A stretch of DNA of 64,000 nt from CAHJWH01 sp965198905 (GTDB lineage: Bacteria; Pseudomonadota; Alphaproteobacteria; Caulobacterales; Caulobacteraceae): positions 3,162,001 to 3,226,000 of the forward strand of contig OZ240678.1 of NCBI GenBank assembly GCA_965198905.1. The letters are read 5' to 3'. The notes beneath the pieces are model-generated. The model worked only from the letters and a program-made list of their open reading frames with translations, searched no databases and was not told the origin of the DNA. A program made the position numbers and the translations under genes. Shown here piece by piece: positions 1 to 8,867 of this stretch (position 1 is the first letter of the stretch; every line of letters starts with the position of its first letter).

Positions 1-1098
1 ATCCCGATCAATGTCCCGCCTGCCTTGCGGCCCTGTCGTCGGATTTGGCCGCCGAGGTCGTGGGCGTCTACGACAAGATAGACCTGCCGGCGATCTCCCC
101 CTTCATCGAGCGCCATCAGCGTCTGGCGGTGCGTTGCCCTGTCTGCGACGCCCGCGTTCTGGCCGCCGTGCCGGAGGCGGCGAGCGGCAGCCCGTTCGGA
201 CCCCGCCTGCACGGCTTGGCGACCTATCTGAAGACCTTCCAAGCCTTCTCCTACGAGCGGCTCCAGGCGAGCTTCGCCGACGTCTTCGGCGTCCGGATCA
301 GCCAGGGTGCGCTGATGAACATGCTGCGTCGCGCCCAGGACTGCTTCGTGGCCGGGCGCGAGCACGCCGTGGCCGAGCTGCGCCAGGCCAAGGTGGTCAG
401 CTCGGACGAGACCGGTGTTCGCATCGAGGGGAGCAACGCCTATCATTGGGTCTTCCGCTGCGACCAGGCCGTCGTCCATCAGGCCGCCCCGACGCGCGGG
501 GCCGTGGTGATCCGCACCATGATGGACGGCCACCGGCCCGAGGTCTGGTGCTCCGACCGCTACGCCGCCCAGCAGGGTCATGCGGCCGCCCATCAGACTT
601 GTCTGGCCCACCTCGCCCGCGACGTCGCCTACGCCCTGGACCTCAGCCACGACGACTTGGCTTTTCGTCTCCAGCTGTGGCTGCAAAAGGCTTTCGCCCT
701 GGCTCGCGACATCACCACCTTCGCCGCCTCGACTGTCGCCACCAAGCGCCGCGCCTTGGAGCGGGGCCTCGACGATATCCTGGCTGCTCCGAGCTCGTGC
801 GACTTGGCGCAAGCCCTCCAGAACAAGTTCAGGCGAGCCCGAGATCAGCTCCTGACCTTCGCCCGATGGCCCGGCGAGGTCCAAGCCACCAACAACGCCT
901 GCGAACGCGACCTGCGACCCGCCGTCATCCAGCGCAAGGTCACCAACGGCTACCGCGCCATGTGGGCCGCCCAGGGCGAAGCCGATGTCCGCACCGTGAT
1001 CGACACCGCCCGCCTCACCCCCGGCGCCAACCCATTCAAGACCATCATGGCGACGCTCGCCGCCTGATCACAACGAGAGCGCCGGGGTGGGTAATTAC
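1..1098 (+). mobile_element. IS66-family insertion sequence, copy A (left part outside the window)
   Basis: The window opens inside this element. Its right end is at 1098 and reads GGTGGGTAATTAC, the same terminal sequence found at both ends of the complete copy at 59669-61035. Base 1 here aligns with base 60766 of that copy, so about 269 bp of the left end lie outside the window. The two copies are in opposite orientation and nearly identical (one clear protein difference, His versus Gln after GRE). The 8 bp just outside the right end is GCGAGGGC, which matches neither flank of the other copy. Only the large transposase gene is present, with no tnpA or tnpB, as in the ISBst12-type subgroup of IS66. 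Confidence 0.9.
3..1067 (+). CDS. IS66-family transposase (5'-truncated by window edge)
   Basis: This is the DDE transposase of IS66 copy A. The reading frame is open from base 3 (ending of the zinc-ribbon motif CPACLAAL) to the stop at 1065-1067. It matches residues 74-427 of the complete copy. The three acidic catalytic residues are visible in SSDETGVRI, WCSDRYAAQ and NNACERDLRP. A start at the first internal ATG would remove the N-terminal coiled coil and zinc ribbon, so the gene is best read as continuing off the left edge. It catalyses cut-and-paste type movement of the element. Nothing suggests inactivation in the visible part. Confidence 0.92.
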   Translation, partial: PDQCPACLAALSSDLAAEVVGVYDKIDLPAISPFIERHQRLAVRCPVCDARVLAAVPEAASGSPFGPRLHGLATYLKTFQAFSYERLQASFADVFGVRISQGALMNMLRRAQDCFVAGREHAVAELRQAKVVSSDETGVRIEGSNAYHWVFRCDQAVVHQAAPTRGAVVIRTMMDGHRPEVWCSDRYAAQQGHAAAHQTCLAHLARDVAYALDLSHDDLAFRLQLWLQKAFALARDITTFAASTVATKRRALERGLDDILAAPSSCDLAQALQNKFRRARDQLLTFARWPGEVQATNNACERDLRPAVIQRKVTNGYRAMWAAQGEADVRTVIDTARLTPGANPFKTIMATLAA

Positions 1099-1130
1099 GC
1101 GAGGGCGGCGTGGATACCGGCGTCGGAACA

Positions 1131-2595
1131 ATGCTGGGTTTTCAGCCAACCGCACGAACCTTGGTGCGGCGGACGTTGGAAACCTGCGCCTTCGTCTGTC
1201 TGCTGGTGGTCAACTGGATACTGGCCGCCCAGGTCCCGTCGCAGATATTCTCCTACACATCGCTGCTGCTGTTCGTCTGGATGGCGCTGCTGTTCATCCG
1301 GTTGCATCCGCGCGCGGCGATCCTGGCGCTGCCGCTGCTGATCACCCGAGGGGCCACGCTCATCTCGCTGGTGTTCATCGAGGCGGGCTCCGCCATGCCG
1401 GAGATCGGGCGTAGCGGCGTGGCCGGAGACGCCAGCGCCTCCTTTGTCGCCTTCAGCACGCTGCTGTTCCTGGTTTTCGCCCTGGTGTTCGCCGCAGGCG
1501 AGCGGGCGGTGCTGAGCTCCGCCCGCTCGCCCCTGCTCGACCGCATCGTGGCGCTGCTGCGCTGGCCGATCATCGGGTTGTGCATCGCGCTGGGCCTGAT
1601 GGCGGTGGCGCAGGGCCCGCACACGGGCTTTCCCGTCTTCGAGCACGTCGACCGGTTCTACTATCGCCGCTTCTACGGCCGGGGGATCGTGCTGATCCTG
1701 CTGGACAACAAGTTCCTGCTCGGCGCGGCGCTCGGCAGCGTCGCCTTCGGGCGCGCTACGCCCAGGCTGACGCAGCTCGCCGCCATCTGCACCCTGGTGG
1801 GCCTGCTCGCGACCTTCTTCCTGTTCGGCGACAAGTTCTTCACCCTGCTGACCATGGCCACCTATTTCCTGATGCCATCTCTGCTCCGCAACGAGCAGGC
1901 GCTGCTGAAAACCTTCGCCAAGGGCTGGCTGGTGGCCACCCTGGCGCTCGGCGGGGTGTTCGGCGCCACCCTCTACATCTACTCCGACTACGGCGACGCC
2001 CCGCTCTCGGTGGGCATGACCAACCTCGGCGACCGAATCGCGGGGCAGGGCGAGCTCTGGTTCGTCGCCACTCAGGACGACCGGCGGCTGTTCGCCTACG
2101 ACCCCAACATCGTGCGCAATTACGCGACCTCGTTAAACGCCGAGGCGCCCTCCGCCTCGGACTTCGAGACCGGGGTGGAGACCTTCTACTTCATCAACCG
2201 CTATACCCCCCAGCCGCTCCGCCGATCGTTCCAGAAGAATCAGGGCTGGGTGCAGCTGACCATGGGGTCCGAAGCCCTGGCGCTGGCGGGCTTCGGCTAT
2301 GTGGGCGTAGCCTTGCTGATGGTCGGCGCGGGCGTGATTGCGGCGATCCCGGCGCTTTACCTGCGCCGCGCCTTCGTCTCCGAGTTCCCGCTCAGCATCG
2401 TCATGGCGCTGTGGATGTCGCTGCAGGCCTACGAATTGCTTCAGCAAGGCGCGGTCTGGGCCGTCTTCGCGCGGGGGGCAGCTGCGCCGGTTCCTGGTGT
2501 TCCTGATCTTCGGGGTGGTGCTGTACGCCCTGAATCGGGCCCAAGGGCGAGACCTGATCGCTGCAGGCGAGCCCGCCCGCATCGTCGCCGCCTGA
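1131..2595 (+). pseudogene. Polysaccharide polymerase-like membrane protein, frameshifted
   Basis: This multi-pass membrane protein of about 488 residues resembles DUF6418 / Wzy-type polymerases that join repeat units of exopolysaccharide in the inner membrane. About ten hydrophobic segments are visible, with a large periplasmic loop near residues 300-390. The frame runs from ATG 1131 to a run of six G at 2473-2478. After it the protein continues one frame over (GGQLRRFLVFLIFGVVLYAL) to a TGA at 2593-2595. Removing one G restores a single frame, so this is a one-base insertion or a sequencing error. The start lies only 33 bp from the IS66 end, so the native promoter is probably gone. The stop overlaps the next start (TGATG). 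The family call is by similarity of pattern only. Confidence 0.65.
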
Positions 2596-3092
2596 TGCGC
2601 GTCCTGCACGTCAGCTCGCTCTATCCGCCCGGTGTCGTGGGCGGCGCCGAGAAGGTCGTGTCCATGCTGGCCGAAGGCCAGGCGGCGCAGGGCGCCGAGG
2701 TCGGCGTCGTCCATCTCACCCGCGCCGGCGGCGATCGTCGCCAGCAGGGCGGCGTTCGCGTCAGCCCGCTGCGCAGCCGCAACCTGCTCTGGATCGAGGA
2801 CGTGCAGGCTCACGCCCGCCCCGTCACCATGGCCAACAAGCTGCTGCAGCAGGTCAATCTGCTCGCGGCCAAAGACATCGCGCGCGAGATCGCCGACTTC
2901 GCGCCCGCCGTGGTGCACACCCATTCCATGGTCGAGCTGCCCCCCATGGTCTGGCGCGCGGCGAAGCGGGCAGGGGCCGCGGTGGTTCACACCCTGCACG
3001 ACTACGACCTGCTGTGCAGCCGGGCGACCCTGTTCAAGCACGGCTAGCCCTGCACCCGCCTGCACCCCTCCTGCGCCGTGTTGAAGGCCGTC
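2595..3092 (+). pseudogene. Glycosyltransferase family 4, N-terminal fragment
   Basis: This is the N-terminal Rossmann domain of a GT-B glycosyltransferase. It begins MRVLHVSSLYPPGVVGGAEK, the nucleotide-sugar glycosyltransferase opening with a Gly-Gly-Ala-Glu loop. The segment VVHTHSMVELPP and the following VVHTLHDYDLLC are also typical. An in-frame TAG at 3045-3047 stops it after 150 residues. The family-like sequence (PCTRLHPSCAVLKAV) continues in the same frame past the stop to about 3092, where it joins a tyrosine-kinase fragment. So the gene carries a nonsense codon (probably CAG to TAG) and has lost its catalytic C-terminal half. It was presumably part of the same exopolysaccharide operon, translationally coupled to the polymerase. 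Confidence 0.75.
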
Positions 3093-4003
3093 GCGCCCCC
3101 TACGGCGAGTTCTCCGAAGCTGGTCATCAACCTGCTGATCGGCTTCCTGCTCGGGACCGGCGCAGCGATCGCGGTGGTGGTCCTGCGTGAGGAGACCGAC
3201 ACCGGCCTTCGCACCCTGGAGGACGTGGAGCAGCGCTTGCGCGTGCCCTATTTCGGCGCTCTGCCGACCTTGAAGTCCTCGGTCCACCGGCCGCGTTCGC
3301 GCAGCGCCACCGACTCGCTGTCCCAGCACGCGTCCTCCAGCTTCGCCGAGGCGTTCCGCGGCCTGGCGGCGGCCCTGGTGAACGCCGCAGGACGACCGGG
3401 GCCGAGGATCGTGGTGTTCACCTCGGCGCTTCCGAAGGAGGGCAAGACCACCGCCGCCGTCTGTCTGGCCCGCATCACCGCCATGGCGGGGCTGAAGGTG
3501 GTGCTGGTCGACTGCGACCTGCGCCGCCCGTCGGTGGCCCAGACCTGCCGCATCACCCCGCGCACCGGCTTGCTCGAAGTGCTGAACGGCAAGGAGTCCC
3601 TGGACGAGGCGCTGGTCATCGACGAGAAGACCAACCTCGCCATCCTGCCGCTGATGTCGGAGGTGACGACGGATCGATCGCCCGTCGCCTCGCCGGAGAT
3701 GGACAGTCTGCTGGCCGAGCTGAAGTCCCGCTTCGACCTCGTGCTACTCGATACATCGCCGTGCTTCCGGTCATCGAGAGCCGTCTTTTGAGCCAGAAGG
3801 CCGATACGGTCGTCATGCTGGTCCGCTGGCGCAAAACCCCGGAAAAGGCCGCCAGCATGGCCATCCATCTGCTGCGCGAACTGAACGTGAAGATCGCCGG
3901 AGTGGCGCTGACGCGGGTGGACCTGAAGGCCCAGGCGCGCTCCGGCTATGGGGACCCGACCTTTTATTATTCCAGGTACAAGGGTTACTATCTGACGTCA
4001 TGA
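3093..4003 (+). pseudogene. Wzc/GumC-type BY-kinase, C-terminal half, frameshifted
   Basis: This is the C-terminal half of a bacterial tyrosine kinase that controls polysaccharide chain length and export. It starts inside the Pro-rich second membrane helix (APPTASSPKLVINLLIGFLL). Visible next are Walker A (SALPKEGKTTAA), Walker A' (VLVDCDLRRPS) and Walker B (DLVLLDTSP). Just after Walker B, near 3762, the frame shifts. The remainder (LPVIESRLLSQKADTVVML) runs in another frame to 4003 and ends with the expected tyrosine cluster (YYSRYKGYYLTS), the autophosphorylation tail. The N-terminal Wzz domain is missing because of a deletion that fused it to the glycosyltransferase fragment. The protein cannot be functional as it stands. 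Confidence 0.8.
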
Positions 4004-4169
4004 CGTTGCGGAGCGTTACGTTCGGCTGACGCCGTACGCCTGACCGATGCGGTGAGTCCGACGCGACTTGCTTCCGGTCAGGCCAGGCTCGTGCCAGGGG
4101 GCCTGATCCTTCCGGGCGCCGGCCGCAACGATCTGCTAAGACGCCCTCTGACTCACAAAGGACCCTCAT

Positions 4170-4409
4170 ATGGCCAAGCTCGTGTATCAGATCGTCGAGC
4201 ATGACGGTGGCTGGGCCTATCGCGCCGACCACGTCTATTCCGAGACCTTTCGCTCGCACGATGCGGCGCGCACCGCCGCCGAACGGGCCGCTCACGAGCA
4301 GCGCCTCTCGGGAAAAGACGTGGCGATTGCGTTCGAGGACGCCGACGGCCAGTGGCGAGAGGAACTCGCCCAGGGAGACGACCGCCCCGAGACCGAAGTG
4401 CAGGGTTAG
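4170..4409 (+). CDS. DUF2188 domain protein
   Basis: A 79-residue soluble protein beginning MAKLVYQIVEHDGGWAYRAD. The pattern (a 'V..hdggWayr' strand, then 'tf.shdaA..aA..aA' helix and a second basic/acidic strand) fits DUF2188, a small single-domain family of unknown function. A good ribosome binding site (AAAGGA) lies about 8 bp upstream of the ATG. It stands alone between the decayed polysaccharide locus and a REP-like repeat that starts at its stop codon. Its C-terminus is acidic. No function can be assigned. Confidence 0.8.
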   Translation: MAKLVYQIVEHDGGWAYRADHVYSETFRSHDAARTAAERAAHEQRLSGKDVAIAFEDADGQWREELAQGDDRPETEVQG

Positions 4410-4507
4410 CTCCCCCTACGGCGCCCGACGGAGGGAGCGACGCTGCGGCGTCCGGCGGGAAGAGCCCCCTCAGTCGGCTTTGCCGACAGCTCCCCCAAAA
4501 GGGGAGC
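4406..4507. repeat. REP-like palindromic repeat (copy 1)
   Basis: This is a compound palindrome. GTCGGC-TTT-GCCGAC lies at 4473-4487, followed directly by GCTCCCC-CAAAA-GGGGAGC at 4489-4507. The same two-hairpin unit, preceded by AGCCCCCTCA, occurs in opposite orientation at 12091-12134. It starts at the stop of the DUF2188 gene and may act as its transcription end or mRNA-stabilising structure. Confidence 0.75.
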
Positions 4508-4938
4508 ATCTGCGTGGATCAACGCCGCAGGTCCATCTCATCGACAGGAAGGATGACTCTGCTCGGCTGTGCAAGCGCCTGTATGGCTGGGTCCGCTTCC
4601 GCGGCGATGCAGGTGTTCAACCGATCGGGATGGCGGAAAGGGTTATGAAGGCCAACGCGAAAGCGATGACAACGAACCCTATTCTCTCGCTCATCTTGCC
4701 CGAGACGTTGAACGCCAAGAGGCACTTGACGAAAGGCGCGAGGTGACGCGCTGCGAGCCTCGCCCTCGACTGCATATCGATAGAGGCGGCCTCGCTTATG
4801 GCGACGCGTCCGGAGGCTCAACAGGGTCGCCGTGAAAAGAACGTCAGCTTGTTTCCGCCAGGCGCAGGACTCTTCGTCGCGTTTTCGCCCGTCCGAATGG
4901 CATCCTGCGGCTCGCACGACGGCGGGCCGGTTTTGGAG
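4508..4938. other. Non-coding stretch without recognisable gene
   Basis: About 430 bp lie between the REP-like repeat and the 3' end of the regulator/acetyltransferase gene. Open frames exist on both strands, but their products are Arg/Ala-rich without family resemblance, and none has a convincing ribosome binding site. I see no promoter or RNA structure that I could defend. Confidence 0.4.
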
Positions 4939-5922
4939 TCAAGCCTCAACCCCCACGGGGGACGTCGCGGGTCTGTACAGCATGGCCACATTACAGCGCG
5001 CGTAACGGGCTCCGTAGATCTTCATGATCGCATCGTCGTGCACGAAGCCGAGCTTCTCATAGAGGTGGATGGCGGCCTCGGACTTGCGGTTGCTGAGCAG
5101 ATAGAGCGGGTCTGCGCCCAGCCTCTCGCCACGGGCGATCATAGCGCGGAGGAGGAACTCGCCGGCCTTTGCTCCGCGCGCACGTTCAAGTACGCCCATC
5201 TTCGTCAGCTCGAACGATCTGGCGCCCGTTTTCTGCAGTGCGCAGACCCCCACGATGCCGAGGCTGGCCGCTTCCACAAAAAGAATGTCTCCCCCACGAT
5301 CGATGATCTCACGCCGAGGATTGTCCAGCACCTCAAGATCGGCACGTTCAAGACTGTACATCGCCGAAATCCATTCGGCGTTGATGTCACGGAAGGCAGG
5401 AGCCAATGCATCGGAGAACTCCAGAATTCTGAGGCCGGCCTCCGGCATGGCCAGGGCACGCTGGTCGAGCGGTCGCTCCGCCAGGCGCCGCTCCAGCGCG
5501 CCGACCTGATCCAGGAGCGTGCCGGACAGGTCCTGGATCATGTCGCGGACCGCCGCCTCCACACGGGGGAAGACCAGGAGCCTGGACCGCTCCATCGCCC
5601 GCCGACCCGCGTTTGTGAGGGAAATGGTCTTGTGCCGCTGGTCGCGATGAACGCGACTGACCTCGACCAGCCCCATCTCCACCAGACGTGCGACCGCGCG
5701 GGTGACGGTCGGTTGACTGAAGTTCATGGCGTCGCTGAGGGCGCCGATGGTCTGGGATCCCTGATCTTCAAGGGTCACGAGGAGCGGATACTGGCTGGGT
5801 TGAACGTCAAGGCCGGCCTTTTCGGCGACCTTCACGACGTCGGCCTGCATGTGCTCGGCCAGACGTTTCAGCCGGCTTCCGAGAAACAGGTATTCCCGCT
5901 CCCTAACGACATCCCCAGCCAT
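4939..5922 (-). CDS. MarR-type HTH regulator fused to GNAT acetyltransferase
   Basis: A 327-residue two-domain protein. Residues about 1-145 form a winged helix of MarR type (LVTLEDQGSQTIGALSDAMN, then FSQPTVTRAVARLVEMGLVE and the wing RVHRDQRHKTISLT). Residues about 165-320 form an acetyl-CoA dependent GNAT domain (LTKMGVLERARGAKAGEFLL, and LLSNRKSEAAIHLYEKLGF near the end). The ATG at 5922 is chosen over the upstream TTG at 5937 because GGGAGAGG sits 3-4 bp before it. The fusion class usually couples small-molecule sensing to acetylation of an unidentified target. A pair of CATATAG repeats lies about 30 bp upstream and may be its operator. Confidence 0.88.
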   Translation of the reverse strand: MAGDVVREREYLFLGSRLKRLAEHMQADVVKVAEKAGLDVQPSQYPLLVTLEDQGSQTIGALSDAMNFSQPTVTRAVARLVEMGLVEVSRVHRDQRHKTISLTNAGRRAMERSRLLVFPRVEAAVRDMIQDLSGTLLDQVGALERRLAERPLDQRALAMPEAGLRILEFSDALAPAFRDINAEWISAMYSLERADLEVLDNPRREIIDRGGDILFVEAASLGIVGVCALQKTGARSFELTKMGVLERARGAKAGEFLLRAMIARGERLGADPLYLLSNRKSEAAIHLYEKLGFVHDDAIMKIYGARYARCNVAMLYRPATSPVGVEA

Positions 5923-5950
5923 ACGCCTCTCCCGCAACCGACCCTCGATA

Positions 5951-5969
5951 CATATAGCGCGGCATATAG
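5951..5969. promoter_or_regulatory. Direct repeat CATATAG, candidate operator
   Basis: Two exact CATATAG copies at 5951-5957 and 5963-5969 are spaced 12 bp start to start, with CGCGG between them. They lie 29-47 bp upstream of the regulator/acetyltransferase start. The AT-rich repeats stand out in GC-rich DNA and overlap where a promoter would lie. Autoregulation by the MarR domain is an inference. Confidence 0.35.
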
Positions 5970-6145
5970 ACGGACAAGCTGGATTATACGGGTTGAGTCT
6001 TCGTGCCTCTGGAGCAACGGTTCATTGACGATCGCTCCGCTGAGACAAAGGAACGCCTCCTGAAAGGGCCGCATATTTTGGCGAGGTCTCACGATCGCGC
6101 CCTGAGCCAACCCGTTGTATGTGCGTTCACGGGACGGCTCGGAGG

Positions 6146-6625
6146 ATGAAAGTGCGCGCGCTGGTGATCGGGGCGGCGGCGCTGGTCTTTGGCGCAGCTA
6201 GTAAGGCCCAAGTTCCCGTCTCGCTTTTTGCTGAAGCGCCGCTTGTTTTGCACGGGAGTTGCAGCCTGGACAGTCATACGACCGAGGGGCTGGCCGGTAC
6301 CGACCTGGCCCAGAAGCAAGTTCGCTTCTTCTGCGACGCGGCCACGATCATCGAGTATCAAAAGGACAAGAACCGCCTGCTTATCGGTTTCTCCAACTAT
6401 GGCTCCGAACACGATCCCGTTCTCTCCTTCGATGGAGAGCTCAGTAATCCCGACCACCTGGACGTGACGAGCGTTTCAAGTCCTAAAGCCTCGGGAGAGG
6501 TGGATGAGGGCCTCTGCGAGATCACCCGCGGCACGGGCGGTATTATCTCTCGAATATTCTGTGGGGCGACGAATAAGATATCGGGGCGAAGAGAAGTCGA
6601 GCTCGTCAACTTCTTTGTTCATTAG
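6146..6625 (+). CDS. Hypothetical secreted protein
   Basis: A 159-residue protein with a clear signal peptide (MKVRALVIGAAALVFGAASKAQ, cleavage likely after AQ). Three cysteines are present (CSLDSHT, RFFCDAA, GLCEIT) plus one in IFCGATN, so two disulfides are possible in the periplasm. The rest is beta-rich without a family I recognise. The ATG at 6146 follows GGAGG immediately, which is tighter than usual. The upstream GTG at 6119 would place nine residues before the signal peptide and is less likely. It is divergent from the MarR/GNAT gene, 223 bp away. Confidence 0.6.
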   Translation: MKVRALVIGAAALVFGAASKAQVPVSLFAEAPLVLHGSCSLDSHTTEGLAGTDLAQKQVRFFCDAATIIEYQKDKNRLLIGFSNYGSEHDPVLSFDGELSNPDHLDVTSVSSPKASGEVDEGLCEITRGTGGIISRIFCGATNKISGRREVELVNFFVH

Positions 6626-6833
6626 ATTGGGATAGCTTCAGGCATTACCGGCGGCAGCCGCCTCATTTAAGCTCAGCGACTCCGGCCAGCGTCATGCCAC
6701 CCCCGTCATGCTAAACGATCGTTCGAATACGGCCGACTTTGCATCTTAGATGAGATCATGGTCGTCATTCAGACGACCGGATGCTCAGTGAGCCGCTCAC
6801 CGTGCCGCTCGTCTGGCCTCGCAGGATTGCGCG

Positions 6834-8276
6834 TCAGGAGGACGCCAGAAGGGTCGCTTGGCGCCGCAGGGCTTCGCGGTCGACCTTGCCCCGGTCGGTG
6901 CGAGGTATGCTTTCCAGCACGATCAGTCGCACGTCGAACTGGGGCAGCGCGCGGCGGAGTTCGGCGCGCACGCCGTCCAGCTCTCGACCGGCTGCGCAGC
7001 GGATCGCCGCGCAGGCCTGCTGCACGCCGCCGTCGCCGGCGGACACGCTGAAGGCTGCGGCGTCCTCCACCCCGGGGCAGGCCAGCAGCGCCGCCTCGAT
7101 GACGCCGGGCGCGATGCGCGCGCCGCCGAGCTCGAGCACTTCGGTCTCCCGGCCGTGCAGGGTCAGCCGCCCCGTGGCGCTGAGGGCGCCGAGATCGCCG
7201 GGGTAGAACCAGCCGTCCTGGAAATGGCGCGCCGTGAGCTCGGGATCGTCGAGATAGCCCGTGACCATCTCTTCGCTGCGCACTCTGACGCGGCCGGGCG
7301 CGCCCCAGGGCAGGGGGCCGCCGGACTCGTCCACCACCTGCACCTCCGCGGACGGGGAGACGATCCCGGTCAGGCCGCCATCCGCCGCCAGCAGGCCGGG
7401 AGAGGCCTGCGCGGCGAGACCGGCTTCGGTGGAGCCGTAGACGACGAACACGTCGGGCGTCAGCCGGGCGCGCGCCTTGGCGAACAGGGCGGGCGACGGC
7501 GACCCCGAGATCAGGATCACGCCAAGCCCCGGCTGAGGGGCGAAGTCCGCCGGCAGGCCGGCCAGCAGGGCGTCGAGCTGGGCCGGGACCATCACCAGCA
7601 CCTGCGGGCGGCTGCCCCGCAGGAACTCCGCCCAGCGGTAGCCCACCTGCGGGTACAGCGCCGCGCACCCGGCGGCCCAGGCCACCAGCGGCGTGCGAAA
7701 GCCGGTCTCTGTGTCCAGCCCCACCGCCGAGTGCACCCGCCGGTGGCCCATCTGCGACAGGCCGCCGGTGCGGATGCGCGCATCCACCATGCGCCGGGTC
7801 AGGAGCATCTTCTTGGGCGATCCCGTCGTGCCAGACGACAGTACGATGCGCACCGGGTCGTCAGGGGCGAAGCTGTGCGTCTCGACCGGCTCGGCCGAGG
7901 ATTGGAAGGTCTCGCCCACCCATTCGGGCGTGAGGCGCAGGCTGGCCATCCCCGCGATGTCGCTCGCGCGCTCGGTCAGGAGCACGTCGGGGCGCAGGAT
8001 GGCCAGCAGCTCCGCCTCCGGCCGCTCGCCGACGGGGGGCAGCGACGCCGAAACGCAGCCGAGCCGGGCCAGGGCCAGCAGCACCACCCAGTGAAGCCCC
8101 GAGCCCGTCACCTGCACCGCCACCCGCGCGCCGCGGGGCGCCACGGGCGCCAGCCGCCGCGCCATGCGGTTCACATCCGCCTCCAGCGCCGCGAAGCTCG
8201 CACTCCCCACCGGCGTGGAGATGGCGATGGCGTCAGGGCGGTAGCGCGCCTGAAAGGAGATGATGTGCTCGAACAT
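6834..8276 (-). CDS. AMP-binding (acyl-CoA synthetase-like) enzyme
   Basis: A 480-residue ANL-superfamily adenylating enzyme that activates a carboxylic acid as the acyl-AMP. Visible core motifs are the P-loop IVLSSGTTGSPKKMLLTRR (about 147-165), VVYGSTEAGLAAQ, the GWFYPGDLGAL/GRLTLHGRETEVLELGG hinge region, and the C-terminal catalytic lysine in RTDRGKVDREAL. It is shorter than typical fatty acyl-CoA ligases (500-560 residues). The substrate cannot be told from the sequence. Enzymes of this size often serve aryl or beta-hydroxy acids. It stands alone, with no thiolation domain or ketosynthase next to it. Confidence 0.85.
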   Translation of the reverse strand: MFEHIISFQARYRPDAIAISTPVGSASFAALEADVNRMARRLAPVAPRGARVAVQVTGSGLHWVVLLALARLGCVSASLPPVGERPEAELLAILRPDVLLTERASDIAGMASLRLTPEWVGETFQSSAEPVETHSFAPDDPVRIVLSSGTTGSPKKMLLTRRMVDARIRTGGLSQMGHRRVHSAVGLDTETGFRTPLVAWAAGCAALYPQVGYRWAEFLRGSRPQVLVMVPAQLDALLAGLPADFAPQPGLGVILISGSPSPALFAKARARLTPDVFVVYGSTEAGLAAQASPGLLAADGGLTGIVSPSAEVQVVDESGGPLPWGAPGRVRVRSEEMVTGYLDDPELTARHFQDGWFYPGDLGALSATGRLTLHGRETEVLELGGARIAPGVIEAALLACPGVEDAAAFSVSAGDGGVQQACAAIRCAAGRELDGVRAELRRALPQFDVRLIVLESIPRTDRGKVDREALRRQATLLASS

Positions 8277-8582
8277 GGAAGGCTTGGATCACAAACCGAG
8301 GAGAGAAATTAGGCGGCGGGAAGACGCATGCCTAGCCGGCCGCATCGCTTGAAAGTCGCCATTCAAGGCGCTGCGTTGCAAGCGATCCAATTCAGGTGCG
8401 ACGGCGGTGCTGACGGGGCGTTCCTGCTGAGGCGTCCGCTTCTGCATACGACGGCTAGGTCGGGACGACGGTGGCCGATGCTCACGGCTGCGTTATCGCA
8501 CCGCAGCAGACTCGACTCGGAACGGTTGGCGGTGCAGCATCGTTGATCTTCGCTTGTGCAAGTGGCTTAGGGGTTAAGGGTG
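8277..8582. other. Intergenic region, nothing recognised
   Basis: About 300 bp lie between the divergent AMP-binding gene and the small ORF at 8583, so promoters for both should lie here. A 72-codon open frame at 8328-8546 has no family resemblance and no ribosome binding site, and I do not consider it a gene. Confidence 0.4.
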
Positions 8583-8846
8583 ATGACCGACGTCGTGCTG
8601 ACGCTACCCGTTCAGGTGGGTGAAGAAGCGCAGATGTTCGGCCGGTTCCTCAATCGGTTCATGGAGAGCCGTTCGGTCGAGGCCGAAAACATGGCCGCCT
8701 TCATCGACGCCCCCTACATGATGGTCAGGTCCGACCCCCTGGAGGGCCAGGAATTGAAGGTGCTGACCTTCCAGGAGACCAGCGTGGCCTCGGCCTTCTC
8801 CGCCGGATGGGCCCTGTTGAGCAAGGGCCTGCGCACCCAGGCCTGA
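8583..8846 (+). CDS. Hypothetical small protein
   Basis: An 87-residue soluble protein (MTDVVLTLPVQVGEEAQMFG...). It contains a helix-rich N-terminal half with FGRFLNRFMESRSVEAENMA and a beta-like C-terminal half. No family is recognised. The ATG at 8583 is preceded by GTG at 8580 in the same frame, and either could be used. It is 21 bp upstream of the FAD oxidoreductase on the same strand and probably shares its transcript. Confidence 0.6.
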   Translation: MTDVVLTLPVQVGEEAQMFGRFLNRFMESRSVEAENMAAFIDAPYMMVRSDPLEGQELKVLTFQETSVASAFSAGWALLSKGLRTQA

Positions 8847-8867
8847 CCACCGGCTTCGGCCGGAGCT

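Noticed and set aside
4519..4917. 132-codon minus-strand frame in the gap after DUF2188
   Set aside because: Its product is Arg-rich and without resemblance to a family, in a gap with REP sequence.
8328..8546. 72-codon open frame in the gap before the small ORF
   Set aside because: There is no ribosome binding site, no homologous pattern, and it has a coding-unlike composition.
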